DNA of 64,000 nt from Anaerolineae bacterium (GTDB taxonomy: Bacteria; Chloroflexota; Anaerolineae; Aggregatilineales; Phototrophicaceae): assembly GCA_025454525.1 (NCBI GenBank), contig JALOOG010000006.1:1-64000 (forward strand), written 5' to 3'. Shown here in pieces: positions 10,076 through 19,470 of the stretch. The notes beneath the pieces are model-generated. The model was not told the origin of the DNA, made no database searches, and saw only the letters and a list, made by a program, of their open reading frames with translations. A program made the translations under genes and the position numbers. The stretch's first letter is position 1; each line of letters begins with the position of its first letter.

Positions 10076-10117
10076 TTCTGCCTTTACATCATAAAATGCT
10101 TGATTAGTAAATTTTCA

Positions 10118-10154
10118 CACGTAAGGTGTTGATAGAATAAACACACCTTACGTG
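10118..10154. repeat. 12-bp perfect inverted repeat
   Basis: CACGTAAGGTGT at 10118-10129 and its exact reverse complement at 10143-10154, with a 13-base spacer. It lies 24 bases beyond the stop of the helicase gene and may end that transcript, though no T-run follows on the minus strand. It also marks the left edge of the candidate island. Confidence 0.6.
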
Positions 10155-10178
10155 CTGCACGAACCTTAAATTTACCCT

Positions 10179-13100
10179 CTACTGTAACTCTTCAATCACT
10201 AGATATGTTGCTTGAACTGTCCCATCGGCACGGATAAAATCTAACCCACGCCCAATAAACAATCGTGCTTTTGTTTGGTCTGTACGAACAATTTCAATCC
10301 AGCGATCGTGTTCGCTACGATCCGTTTTACATTCTTCATGGAAGGTAATGTTTGAGATGCGTGCTTTTACCTTTAAGTCATTGAAAGCCTTTTGTTGACT
10401 GGAACGGTCATATCCCTCCAGTTTCGCGTCACGGGTGATCACCTTAACTTTCTCTAAAGCCCCTCCTGCATAAGCTAATTCAATGTATGCACCCAAGCGA
10501 TTAAAAATGCGTTCTTTATCCAATAGATAGGGATCGTTGACCGTCATTTGTTTAACTGGATACTCAAAAAATTCGACGATGGCTGGGATACCACTTTCCC
10601 AAGTAGGACGACTCGAAGCGGTAATACGATAAACACGGGTTGTTGAAGGCGGTTCAAGTTCACTTACCAAAATAGGTTTAGCACGTTGGAAGACCTGATT
10701 GTATCCCTCAACTGCCGCTTGGATACCGTTTGCTTGGGTGGTGGTAGATAAGCGTGGATTGGATAAAGTCTCGTCTAGTCGTGGTGATGTTTCATCAAAT
10801 TTGATCGCACGTCGATTTCGCTCACTTTCAGGATCAATGATGAGATGCCATTCTGGAAGTGTACTGCTCTTTTTTAGTTTTAACCCTTGGCCTTTGGTCA
10901 TCATTAAAGCGAGGTAATCAGCCTCAATCAAGCGATGTTGATGAGGGATATTATGCGGGTTAGGTGGATTCGTAAGAATCAGCTCGATCGCAACGCCATT
11001 CTGAAGCTGTTGATGGATCAGATCAAGCCACGAACGGTTTTGCCCAACTGGGATCACATCTTCAATCTGGTTTAAGGCCAAGCGAATAGATTGTTTTGCA
11101 TTTGCGATCATTTCCCACAGCACTGCGATACGATTATTCGCGAATAACTGCATCACACCTAGCGGATGGGTTTGATGGGTCAAGTAAGCCTGTAGATCTT
11201 CTAGAAACGAAATAACCTTGCCTCGTTTCAGGTATGGGTAAGATAGTTGATTGTTGTAATCACGTAGACAACGGGTGCAGCTGGTATCTTCTGTACAGTG
11301 TGGGCAACGCACTAGCATTAAGGCCGCCTCAACGACTTGAGGAAAATTTTGATCGATGTCGCGGACATAACCTGCACCACCCGGTACTTTATCAAAAAGT
11401 ACGATGGCACGTTCCCATTCGGGTCCGCTTATAATCGGAAACAGTGCCGCGTCAATATCACTTCGTTCGATTTGTAAAGCGCGATTCGCCCCTAAAACGA
11501 GTGCGGTTTGTAAAGTGATCCAAAAGTCCAAATTCAATTTATTGGGAATGGGTTTGTGAGGTAGGGAACTGAATCGGATCAACAAGGTGTCGGTGGGTAC
11601 GCTGTGACCGAGATGAACACTTATCAGCCCACCCCCGCAAAAAGAATCCGAACAGGAATCTTTGTTACTGTTTTTCTTATTAGAAACGGCACGTCCACAT
11701 TTACGACAAAGCTTATAGCCAATGCCTCTTTTACCGCTATTCAAATAAAATAACTTGCCGTCAGTTTGAATACTACGTTGAACGAATTCGGTTGAAGGTT
11801 CACTGTTGTTGGTAGAGGGAATCATTACAGCCGTTGCCGTTTGTGTAGCTTCATAATGGACATATTGACCCGCCATTTTTCCACTGTTTTTGGGATCAGT
11901 GGTAAACCCATCTGGCACAAGATATTGGGTGTTTGAATTTTTTCCAGAATAGCCTTTATGACATATGGGGCAAGTTTCATTCATTATGGGTGCGCCGGCT
12001 GTTTGAGCGACAAGGATATGTCCACAGTTTTCACAAATGCGGTACATGAAAATTTGTGACGCTTCACGTTTGAACAGAACACCATTGCTTTTCCACAAAC
12101 GTTTGTCTGCCACTACTTCAGCACCGGGCGCAAATTCCGTAATAGCACGGCTCAAATCTCGTTGTAAACGGAGTTTATGTGACCCTCGTTGGTTATAAGG
12201 TAGCTCCAACTCCACGGTGTAAAGTGGGAAAGAATAGCTTGGTAAGATCCCTTGCCCGCTTAAGGTATCGATGAGCGCATCCTCGTTCAAACGTGTGAGA
12301 CGCTTTCCGGCCTCATCACGTTGTTTGTGCCATTCCTTGGATTGTTTTTCATTTGCTATTGTATATTGTTCAATCGCTTTACTGATCTGATTACGGTAAA
12401 TTTCACTTGAGTGCCGATAGTTTTCTTCTGCTCTTTGTAAATCAAGCAAGAAGACTCTTAACGGATCATCTGTTAAAGGAGTCCCTTCAAGAAACGAGGC
12501 AAACTCGGTCAATTTGCGTTGAAGTTGATCACTTCTTTGATGTGTCCAAGATGAAAGTTGATCGTAGTGACGCGGATTAGGGGCCTGAAGGTCGAAGAAT
12601 GCCCCTACCTTATCAAGTTGATTCGCCCCATTTTGATGTAAATACTTCAAAAAAGCACCCAAGAGCAGCGCATTGAGATGTCGTCGCTGAATTTCGAGAT
12701 TTTGAAGTGTCAAGCGTGGAATACGGACTTGTCCTCGAATCATCTCCGGTGGTGCGTCAAAATAATGCTGGTCATGGGGACGATCAGTTGCCCAAGTGAC
12801 AATAAACGCCGTCCCACTCACACGTCGGCCAGCACGGCCAGCGCGTTGGCGATAATTGGAGACATTCGGTGGCACATTGTTCATCACCACCGCTTGTAAA
12901 TCACCTAAGTCGATCCCCATTTCAAATGTGGTTGAGCAGCTTAAGATATTGATGTCCCCTTGCTTAAATCTATTTTGATATTCTTGGGCTTTTTCTGGGG
13001 CAAGTTGCGCGGTATGTTCTTCCACACGCAAAGGTTTGAGTCCTTGTTGGAAAATGTAGTAATAGTAATTCTTGTCAAAATTATCTTGAAGATTGATCTC

Positions 13101-16064
13101 CTTATACTCTCCTCCACAATGTAGCGCAGGGCAACGCAACGCCGTGTTTCCGTGACGCAAACGCTGACATTTATTACATTGATACCACTGAGTGGTTGGG
13201 CTATCGAAAAACAGATGATCAAGGCATAAACGATACCCCTCGCTTGGACTACCGCACATCACTCCTAGTTCAGGATTGATTAACCACTCCCAAATTTGGT
13301 AAAGTGCCTGGCTAACATTCTGATAATTAATATTTTGTCCGTTCGCTTCTAAGGCGATTGCCATGATGCGACAACGATTATGACGTGGAGTCGCACCTAC
13401 CCAAGGTGCTTCACCCCCTCTGGGGTTTGCACGAACAATAGCAGAATTTCCTTGATGGCGGCCAAAAGCTGGATGATCTTCTGCAATGCCATCAGGCAAA
13501 GTGATCACTTTCTCGTTACGAAGCGTATCTAACAAATAATCAATTACGGTATGTGTTTGTTCGTCCGTTAATCCGAGTTGATCAGCTAGGGATGAAACAT
13601 CCGGTTCAGTTTCAAAATAACGGACACGTAGCAATCCCAGTGACTCAAGGGACTGTCTTCCGCGTCGCTTTGTAGTGATTTCTGCCAAGATTTGAACTTT
13701 GGTAAAACGCTGTAAACGTTGACGTTGTGAACTTGTAAGTTTATTCCAAGGTTTGTTACGTTGGTAAAATTGGTCTTCAAAGATTTCATCAATTTCATCG
13801 TCTAACAAAGTCTGAAAGATATTTAACCTTTCCCAACCGATCTCTGTGGCTTTCTCAGCGAGATCGATGAGATCAATAGAAGGATGATTCAGTTCAGCTA
13901 CAGTGAGTGGTAAGAGATAGCGTAACAAATCTTGGTTAAATACGTCTTGTAAAAACGCGGCGTAGCGCGCTGCACCTTGTCGACTATCGTAAAATGAGAG
14001 CAGTTTACGTCCTGCACCGGGTTTACTCTTGATCTCTTTATCGGAAGACTCTGGAAGCTGGCGATAGAGTTCCATAGTCAACACCGACAGAGGAGTCATA
14101 CCGCCCATGGTGATAGGAGTCGCAATTTCTTGCTCATCAAATCGTGATTCCGATCCGCAACGAGCGCAACGCTTTAGACTATCTACCCAATTCGTTCGTG
14201 TGGATGATTCATTCTTTTTATCGGCATGGGTGATTGTGATGGGATAAAGTTGGATATGCCGCGGGGTGAGTCCTTTGGTTTTGCAGTCACAACGCGACTC
14301 GCGACGACATTCTGCATTGATGCAAATGGTAATTGGCTGAGTATCAATGCGGGGGATATCCTGTGATGAGGTGTTTTCTACTTCGTCTGTGTCATCTAAT
14401 GCTTCATTTAATTCAGATTTTGACCACACAAAATAACGTGGGTCAAGTTTTTCATCGGGTTTAGTTTTAGGTAATTCTGTACAGTATTGTCCGTTTTTGT
14501 AGATGGTTTTAATGTATACCTGCCCACAGGTTCGACAAACAGACAATGGAAAAACCGCGCAATCACAAAAATCACACTTTACCCGCGGACTACCAAACAA
14601 ATACGACCATTTTTCGTCACTATTTTCAGGTCGCCCCTTACAAGTGGGATTTAAACATACCCACATGCCTTGCGGTGAACGTGCGAAGACATGATAACGT
14701 GCTGGTAGTAAGGCAGCGGCATCCGGGTGTGGGCGTGCCATAGTTGCTAATTCCACCAAGTGGTATAAGCCCCTAATGGAGTCACTTTTTGTCACTGGAT
14801 TAGTTTGACTTTCGGGGAAGAGGTGTGCAGCTGCTTCGGTAAGTTCAAGAGGAGTATCTGGTGTTTCTGCCATCAGTTTTCGTAAAGATTGGATGTGAAA
14901 ATTGTCTTTAAGGATGCTGTAAAGGAGTTGTGGTACGCCTTCAGTTGCAACATCTGTTGAGTCATCGAATAGCTTAAATTCCGAAAGAAACTCCCATACC
15001 TCTTCCACTGTGGCGCTGTTTACCCGCAATTTTTCAAGTAAGTCATCCCAAAGGTGATGAAGATAAGCTTCTAATGGCGGTGATTGATCGTAGTTTGAGG
15101 TAGACGTAAGATCCTCATACTCTGATTCTCCGAAAATGATGTTTTCAGAGGTAAATTCTTCCCCAAATAGCGTTTTGGCAAATTCAACGGCCTCAAGGGG
15201 TTCATTCGTAAGTGTAGCACTGGTGCCGATACAGACCATTTCACAGGGTTTTTTACCAAGATGATGTTTTAAGCGGCGGATAAGATAAGCGACTTCGATG
15301 CCTTTTGCGCCGCTATAAGAGTGGGCCTCATCTAAAACGATGTATTTCCAATCATTTGGGTAACGAAAAAGCGAGTCATCGCTCGGCCGCAAAAGCAGAT
15401 ATTCCAACATAGCGTAGTTGGTGATCAAGATATTGGGGATTTTTTCACCGTTGCGGATCTGTTCACGACTGATGACTTGTTGAGCTGGCACATCTGATTG
15501 ACCGGTTTGTTTTTTCCAGTCTTCGGTGGTATTGGATAATTCACTGGTATAACGGCCGTAGGTGATATTAGTCCCATCTAGCAATTTTCCCAGACGGTCA
15601 AGCTGATCGTTTACTAGTGCATTTAATGGGTAAATTAGAATAGCACGAACGCCTCCGGCCGGATGTTGCAATAAATCATTTAAGATTGGGATCAAGAATG
15701 ATTCTGTTTTACCGCTCCCAGTACCGGATGATACGATCACGCTACTACCCTTGACTATTTGTTCAATAGCGCGTTGTTGATGTTGATAAAGGGGAGCATC
15801 TAACGGAATGGGCGGGTTTCGGAGCTTAAACAGTTTTTCCGAAAGCCATCCTTCATCAATCAACTGTTCTGAAGATTTTCCGCGTTTATAAGGTTGGGCA
15901 AATTCTAAAAAAGGTCCAGTAATGAGTGCTTGTTCGCGTTCAAAAGCGTCACGTATTGCACCGTATAAAACTTCGTTTTTCCCATCACGATTAACATCAA
16001 AAGTGGTCAGTAGGTAGTGAATAAGAGCTTCTTTCAAGCGTCTAGTAACATCAATTGGATTCAT
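10179..16064 (-). CDS. DEAH-box helicase with DUF1998/MZB zinc module and PLD-like C-terminus (DpdJ/DrmA-like)
   Basis: A 1961-residue superfamily-2 helicase. Lobe 1 has Walker A SGTGSGKT (residues 113-120), DEAH (245-248) and SAT (282-284). Lobe 2 has TFEMGIDLG and QRAGRAGRR near 1040-1080. Cysteine clusters suggesting zinc ribbons lie near 470-515 and in the middle region. A DUF1998/MZB module with GGAGYVRD and CPHCxxxxxCxRCLRDY is near 1570-1610. The last 330 residues look like a phospholipase-D-type fold: RIAVLWEMIANAKQSIRLA near 1635 starts it, and EHDRWIEI with LFIGRGLDF near 1920 resembles the HDR...GRGLD signature of MIT_C-type PLD domains. DUF1998 helicases occur in DISARM and Dpd defence systems. 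It overlaps the upstream 1093-aa gene by ATGA. DNA translocation coupled to restriction is inferred, not shown. Confidence 0.85.
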   Translation of the reverse strand: MNPIDVTRRLKEALIHYLLTTFDVNRDGKNEVLYGAIRDAFEREQALITGPFLEFAQPYKRGKSSEQLIDEGWLSEKLFKLRNPPIPLDAPLYQHQQRAIEQIVKGSSVIVSSGTGSGKTESFLIPILNDLLQHPAGGVRAILIYPLNALVNDQLDRLGKLLDGTNITYGRYTSELSNTTEDWKKQTGQSDVPAQQVISREQIRNGEKIPNILITNYAMLEYLLLRPSDDSLFRYPNDWKYIVLDEAHSYSGAKGIEVAYLIRRLKHHLGKKPCEMVCIGTSATLTNEPLEAVEFAKTLFGEEFTSENIIFGESEYEDLTSTSNYDQSPPLEAYLHHLWDDLLEKLRVNSATVEEVWEFLSEFKLFDDSTDVATEGVPQLLYSILKDNFHIQSLRKLMAETPDTPLELTEAAAHLFPESQTNPVTKSDSIRGLYHLVELATMARPHPDAAALLPARYHVFARSPQGMWVCLNPTCKGRPENSDEKWSYLFGSPRVKCDFCDCAVFPLSVCRTCGQVYIKTIYKNGQYCTELPKTKPDEKLDPRYFVWSKSELNEALDDTDEVENTSSQDIPRIDTQPITICINAECRRESRCDCKTKGLTPRHIQLYPITITHADKKNESSTRTNWVDSLKRCARCGSESRFDEQEIATPITMGGMTPLSVLTMELYRQLPESSDKEIKSKPGAGRKLLSFYDSRQGAARYAAFLQDVFNQDLLRYLLPLTVAELNHPSIDLIDLAEKATEIGWERLNIFQTLLDDEIDEIFEDQFYQRNKPWNKLTSSQRQRLQRFTKVQILAEITTKRRGRQSLESLGLLRVRYFETEPDVSSLADQLGLTDEQTHTVIDYLLDTLRNEKVITLPDGIAEDHPAFGRHQGNSAIVRANPRGGEAPWVGATPRHNRCRIMAIALEANGQNINYQNVSQALYQIWEWLINPELGVMCGSPSEGYRLCLDHLFFDSPTTQWYQCNKCQRLRHGNTALRCPALHCGGEYKEINLQDNFDKNYYYYIFQQGLKPLRVEEHTAQLAPEKAQEYQNRFKQGDINILSCSTTFEMGIDLGDLQAVVMNNVPPNVSNYRQRAGRAGRRVSGTAFIVTWATDRPHDQHYFDAPPEMIRGQVRIPRLTLQNLEIQRRHLNALLLGAFLKYLHQNGANQLDKVGAFFDLQAPNPRHYDQLSSWTHQRSDQLQRKLTEFASFLEGTPLTDDPLRVFLLDLQRAEENYRHSSEIYRNQISKAIEQYTIANEKQSKEWHKQRDEAGKRLTRLNEDALIDTLSGQGILPSYSFPLYTVELELPYNQRGSHKLRLQRDLSRAITEFAPGAEVVADKRLWKSNGVLFKREASQIFMYRICENCGHILVAQTAGAPIMNETCPICHKGYSGKNSNTQYLVPDGFTTDPKNSGKMAGQYVHYEATQTATAVMIPSTNNSEPSTEFVQRSIQTDGKLFYLNSGKRGIGYKLCRKCGRAVSNKKNSNKDSCSDSFCGGGLISVHLGHSVPTDTLLIRFSSLPHKPIPNKLNLDFWITLQTALVLGANRALQIERSDIDAALFPIISGPEWERAIVLFDKVPGGAGYVRDIDQNFPQVVEAALMLVRCPHCTEDTSCTRCLRDYNNQLSYPYLKRGKVISFLEDLQAYLTHQTHPLGVMQLFANNRIAVLWEMIANAKQSIRLALNQIEDVIPVGQNRSWLDLIHQQLQNGVAIELILTNPPNPHNIPHQHRLIEADYLALMMTKGQGLKLKKSSTLPEWHLIIDPESERNRRAIKFDETSPRLDETLSNPRLSTTTQANGIQAAVEGYNQVFQRAKPILVSELEPPSTTRVYRITASSRPTWESGIPAIVEFFEYPVKQMTVNDPYLLDKERIFNRLGAYIELAYAGGALEKVKVITRDAKLEGYDRSSQQKAFNDLKVKARISNITFHEECKTDRSEHDRWIEIVRTDQTKARLFIGRGLDFIRADGTVQATYLVIEELQ

Positions 16065-19000
16065 GCGTGGTCCTTATCTGAAAAATAAAGAAAAATAAAC
16101 TCTGTCCAGATGAGCGCCCAATTGAGTAATTCTGGACAACAGGTGTTTGCACTTTGAAGATGATTTAGAAATTGCTGATGTTGTGTGCTGCTTAACAAAT
16201 CAGCGAAACCGTGTGCGTAAGCACGTGCGATCACCGCTAATGACATCACCATGGGATCTAGCATCTCCCAGTCGTTTGCTTTACGATTTTCCAATTCGCC
16301 CCCGATCCACCGACTCGCATAGATCAGCACGGCCACTTGCTGATTAGACAAATGCTTAAGCAAGGACTCAATAAATGATTGGCTTTTATACAGGGATGCG
16401 AATAGGTTAGCGTGATTACCAATTTTTAATACCCAAGCGGCGGTAGCCTGTTCATACATCTCTTTTGTAAGCAATGTGTTTGTGCGACCTGCAAGGTCGT
16501 GAGCTTTTCCACGTTCATAAATTCTAAGCTTACGTTGCAAACCTCGTTCAATAAAGGGTGTAAAGCTCCATGTAAATCCCCTTAACTCTTCCAGTTTCCA
16601 AGGCAAGGCTTCAATCTGTGCATGGAGTGGATGGGTTGCTAAATCCACGATTTCTAATTTAAATTGACCGTGAAAATGCTTAGATCGATCGTATTTGTCC
16701 CAGATCAATTCCCCACAATGCAAACACTGATGCAGGGAATTTGGTTTAATTTGGAGATATACCCGATCATCTCGAATTTCGAGAGGGATTTCTTTGATTT
16801 TTTCACCTCCAGAAAAGCTGTGTTTAATCGTAATTGTCATTTCTGGGCTTTTTTCGTTTATAGGATAATTGAGAGAACCAGATAGACGCAATTGCCGTTG
16901 ACGCGGCGGCATAATTTTCAAGACTTGTGGATGATCGATGAGTTTAAGCTCACGGTATATGCTTAGGAGACTCGGTAATAGTTGTGGAGCCAAGGACTCA
17001 AAATACTTGCGAGGCAGTAAGGCTATTAAATATGAGGGCGTTGGCTTAGGTTCGCGGCGAGTATACTGAAGCATAACTTTAAACGCACTAATAGCCTCTT
17101 TAATGACTTGGGGTTGTTTCTCAAATTCGCTGAATTGTGGTCGGATAAAAGTAAACAGATTAATAGCTTCCAATGAGTCTTTAAACCATAACTTTACCGC
17201 GACCTGTTGACCTTGATAAGCACGCAGCATATCGGTGAGTTGAAGTGTTTTAATTAAGAGGTCTTGTGCGCCACGCGCATTGAGTAGCTCCTCTCGTGGT
17301 TGGCCATCACCGACTGAGAGGTAAAAAGCAGACTTTGGTTTACCCCGAATCGAGATCACTGCTTGATCAAGCGCATCTTCAAATAAATAGTTTCCGTTAA
17401 GTGGTGTCACCCAAGCAAAAGACCATTTGATATCAAATGTGACAGGGAGAAGCACATTACCGAATTTCAGTCGAAATGCGGCATCTTGCCTTGGATCAAC
17501 CCAAGTAATCATGACTGAATTGGCTTCAATATCTACTTGTGCGTCGCTTGCTAGATCAATTTGATCCTTATTCACCCCTTCAATGCGTATTGTTGGTTTT
17601 TGATGTAAGGTGTAAAAAGTTTCGGTTGGGCTTGGAATTATATGAACACTAGGGGGAAGTAACCCTAATAGGCGTGTGTCACCGTGTGTGCGCGAAAGTC
17701 CACTAAACACCTCTACTTGTAAAAGACAGGCGGGCGGAATGTGGTCGTTTAAGCGGATGCGTAAGATATGTTGCTCATTCAGGATTTCGCGAGTGACCTG
17801 ATTTTTGTTTTCTAACAACTTATCAAGTCGATGCACCGAAACTTGATCATTTGCGATCAGTCTAACTGATAATCGCCCCAAGGGGATGGTCGCCGGTGGA
17901 GATAATACAAGCCAAATATCCCCTTGTTCATAAATAGGGAGCGCGCCACTGGTCAATCCTCTTACTGGGTACTGTCCTTCCAATATTGGATTAAGACGGT
18001 TGCGACGTTTATCAATGCGTTTGTCACCTAACAAAATTGGAAGTTTGAGTGTGTAACGGGCTGCGACGGTATGGCCTTGTTCTTTTAACATTTTGGGAAC
18101 TGGCAATGGATAATGTTGAGTCACCATACCCCCTTCAGCAGCGCTAATCGTTAAACCTTTGGGTAAGCTGATTGCATAATCACCATCCGTCAATCGATCT
18201 CCGCTACTCAAAAGCGCAAAATCATCTTCTGGTTGCACTTTAAAAAATGCTGGATGTTGATCTGGTGATGCTCCAGTAAATATCGGAGGGGTCAAGGCAT
18301 GATCATGTTTATCAACAGCGACTATCACACCTTCCCCTTCAATGTCGATGATCGTCGCTGTATCAATTACATAACCGGTGTTGGTACGATAGGCGTTTAC
18401 CTCACAATAATCTCTTCCGTAATTGGGTACTAGTTGTCCCACCTGAATTGATTTTTGCTTTTCAGCTTTTAACCAGACTAAGCGATCAGGGGGTGTTTCC
18501 CCTTCCATGGCCAAGTTTTTGATGTTTAATTCCAAAATATCATTTTGTTCAATTAACCATCCCCATCGAATACGCAGAGACGCGGAACGATGTTGCTGAA
18601 GTTGATCCGTTTCGGGGAGCGTCGGGTGAATTTTGTGCCAGATTTCTGCTTCAATCGGTGCGAGTACCGATGCAATGTCATCAATATGTAGTCCTTCAAC
18701 ATACCAAAGTACCGCCGTGGCCATCGTTTTGATTAAGCGTGCTGCGGTGACACAGGTATCTTTGCTTTGTAGAAAGCGTATTAAGCGTTTCCTGATCGGT
18801 GCTGTAAAGTGAGACGTTTCATTTTGTGTTGCGATTTGATCTGCAAACAATTTATCCAAGCTTTGCCAAGCTTGTTGATTAGGGTAATGTTTGAGGAAAA
18901 ATTCGACAAAATCTTCTTGTAAGTAAGCGGGTAAAATAGCCTGGAGATAAATACCACCTACTACTTCTTGGTTCATTTGCTCCCGTGCAGGAAATTCAAA

Positions 19001-19342
19001 ACCATACTTTGCTTGTAATTCCGCACGCGATTTTCTAAAAGCGTCTCGATACTCATTTTCGAGCATCTGAGTTTTGTCTTTCTTTAAAATATTTTGGAAA
19101 TATTTTTTCCAAAAATTGATGTTTTCATCTTCTTCAAAATCTGCATAACGCGCACAAAACACCATTGAGGTGATCAAGACATTTGCCGGGATATCTCTTA
19201 CTTTGGTGCATGAACGTAAGGAACCGGCCAGTATTTTTAGATCATGTTCGGTAAGTGGTAATTCACCGATCCAATCAATGTTTTGAAAGACTTGTGTTAA
19301 TTTTTCGTTGAGTGTATCTAGCGAGTCAGTATGATTAAACAT
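16061..19342 (-). CDS. Unknown 1093-aa protein, helicase partner, zinc-binding motif
   Basis: I do not recognise this family. The N-terminal 250 residues look helical. Residues about 270-700 read like a series of beta-rich domains (for example LRIRLNDHIPPACLLQVEVFSG). Near 870-895 a motif CLHCGELIWDK...HFHGQF, with two Cys and two His, suggests a zinc ribbon. The C-terminal 200 residues look helical. It starts the leftward operon and overlaps the helicase start by four bases (ATGA), so the products are probably made in fixed ratio and act together. It could be a substrate-recognition or scaffold subunit of the island. DpdI or a DrmB-like role are possibilities only by position; no DUF1998 signature is seen. 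Confidence 0.75.
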   Translation of the reverse strand: MFNHTDSLDTLNEKLTQVFQNIDWIGELPLTEHDLKILAGSLRSCTKVRDIPANVLITSMVFCARYADFEEDENINFWKKYFQNILKKDKTQMLENEYRDAFRKSRAELQAKYGFEFPAREQMNQEVVGGIYLQAILPAYLQEDFVEFFLKHYPNQQAWQSLDKLFADQIATQNETSHFTAPIRKRLIRFLQSKDTCVTAARLIKTMATAVLWYVEGLHIDDIASVLAPIEAEIWHKIHPTLPETDQLQQHRSASLRIRWGWLIEQNDILELNIKNLAMEGETPPDRLVWLKAEKQKSIQVGQLVPNYGRDYCEVNAYRTNTGYVIDTATIIDIEGEGVIVAVDKHDHALTPPIFTGASPDQHPAFFKVQPEDDFALLSSGDRLTDGDYAISLPKGLTISAAEGGMVTQHYPLPVPKMLKEQGHTVAARYTLKLPILLGDKRIDKRRNRLNPILEGQYPVRGLTSGALPIYEQGDIWLVLSPPATIPLGRLSVRLIANDQVSVHRLDKLLENKNQVTREILNEQHILRIRLNDHIPPACLLQVEVFSGLSRTHGDTRLLGLLPPSVHIIPSPTETFYTLHQKPTIRIEGVNKDQIDLASDAQVDIEANSVMITWVDPRQDAAFRLKFGNVLLPVTFDIKWSFAWVTPLNGNYLFEDALDQAVISIRGKPKSAFYLSVGDGQPREELLNARGAQDLLIKTLQLTDMLRAYQGQQVAVKLWFKDSLEAINLFTFIRPQFSEFEKQPQVIKEAISAFKVMLQYTRREPKPTPSYLIALLPRKYFESLAPQLLPSLLSIYRELKLIDHPQVLKIMPPRQRQLRLSGSLNYPINEKSPEMTITIKHSFSGGEKIKEIPLEIRDDRVYLQIKPNSLHQCLHCGELIWDKYDRSKHFHGQFKLEIVDLATHPLHAQIEALPWKLEELRGFTWSFTPFIERGLQRKLRIYERGKAHDLAGRTNTLLTKEMYEQATAAWVLKIGNHANLFASLYKSQSFIESLLKHLSNQQVAVLIYASRWIGGELENRKANDWEMLDPMVMSLAVIARAYAHGFADLLSSTQHQQFLNHLQSANTCCPELLNWALIWTEFIFLYFSDKDHA

Positions 19343-19470
19343 GGTAAATTTTCACTGATTTGAACCTTCAAGTGCAAAAACTTTTTGTTACTATCCTAAA
19401 CACATGGTATGCTACATAGCAATTATCAGTTTGCTGTCAACAGCGTATCACATAGTATATTTGAAAAATC
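19343..19470. promoter_or_regulatory. Divergent promoter region of the candidate modification/defence island
   Basis: This 128-base stretch separates two head-to-head operons. On the minus strand a perfect TTGACA lies at 19440-19435, with TATGTA 16 bases on. On the plus strand TTGCTG lies at 19431-19436, with TAGTAT 16 bases on. The two -35 boxes overlap inside the near-palindrome CTGTCAACAG. A second small palindrome, GCTACATAGC, is at 19411-19420. Shared, mutually exclusive or repressor-controlled transcription is plausible but inferred. Confidence 0.5.
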
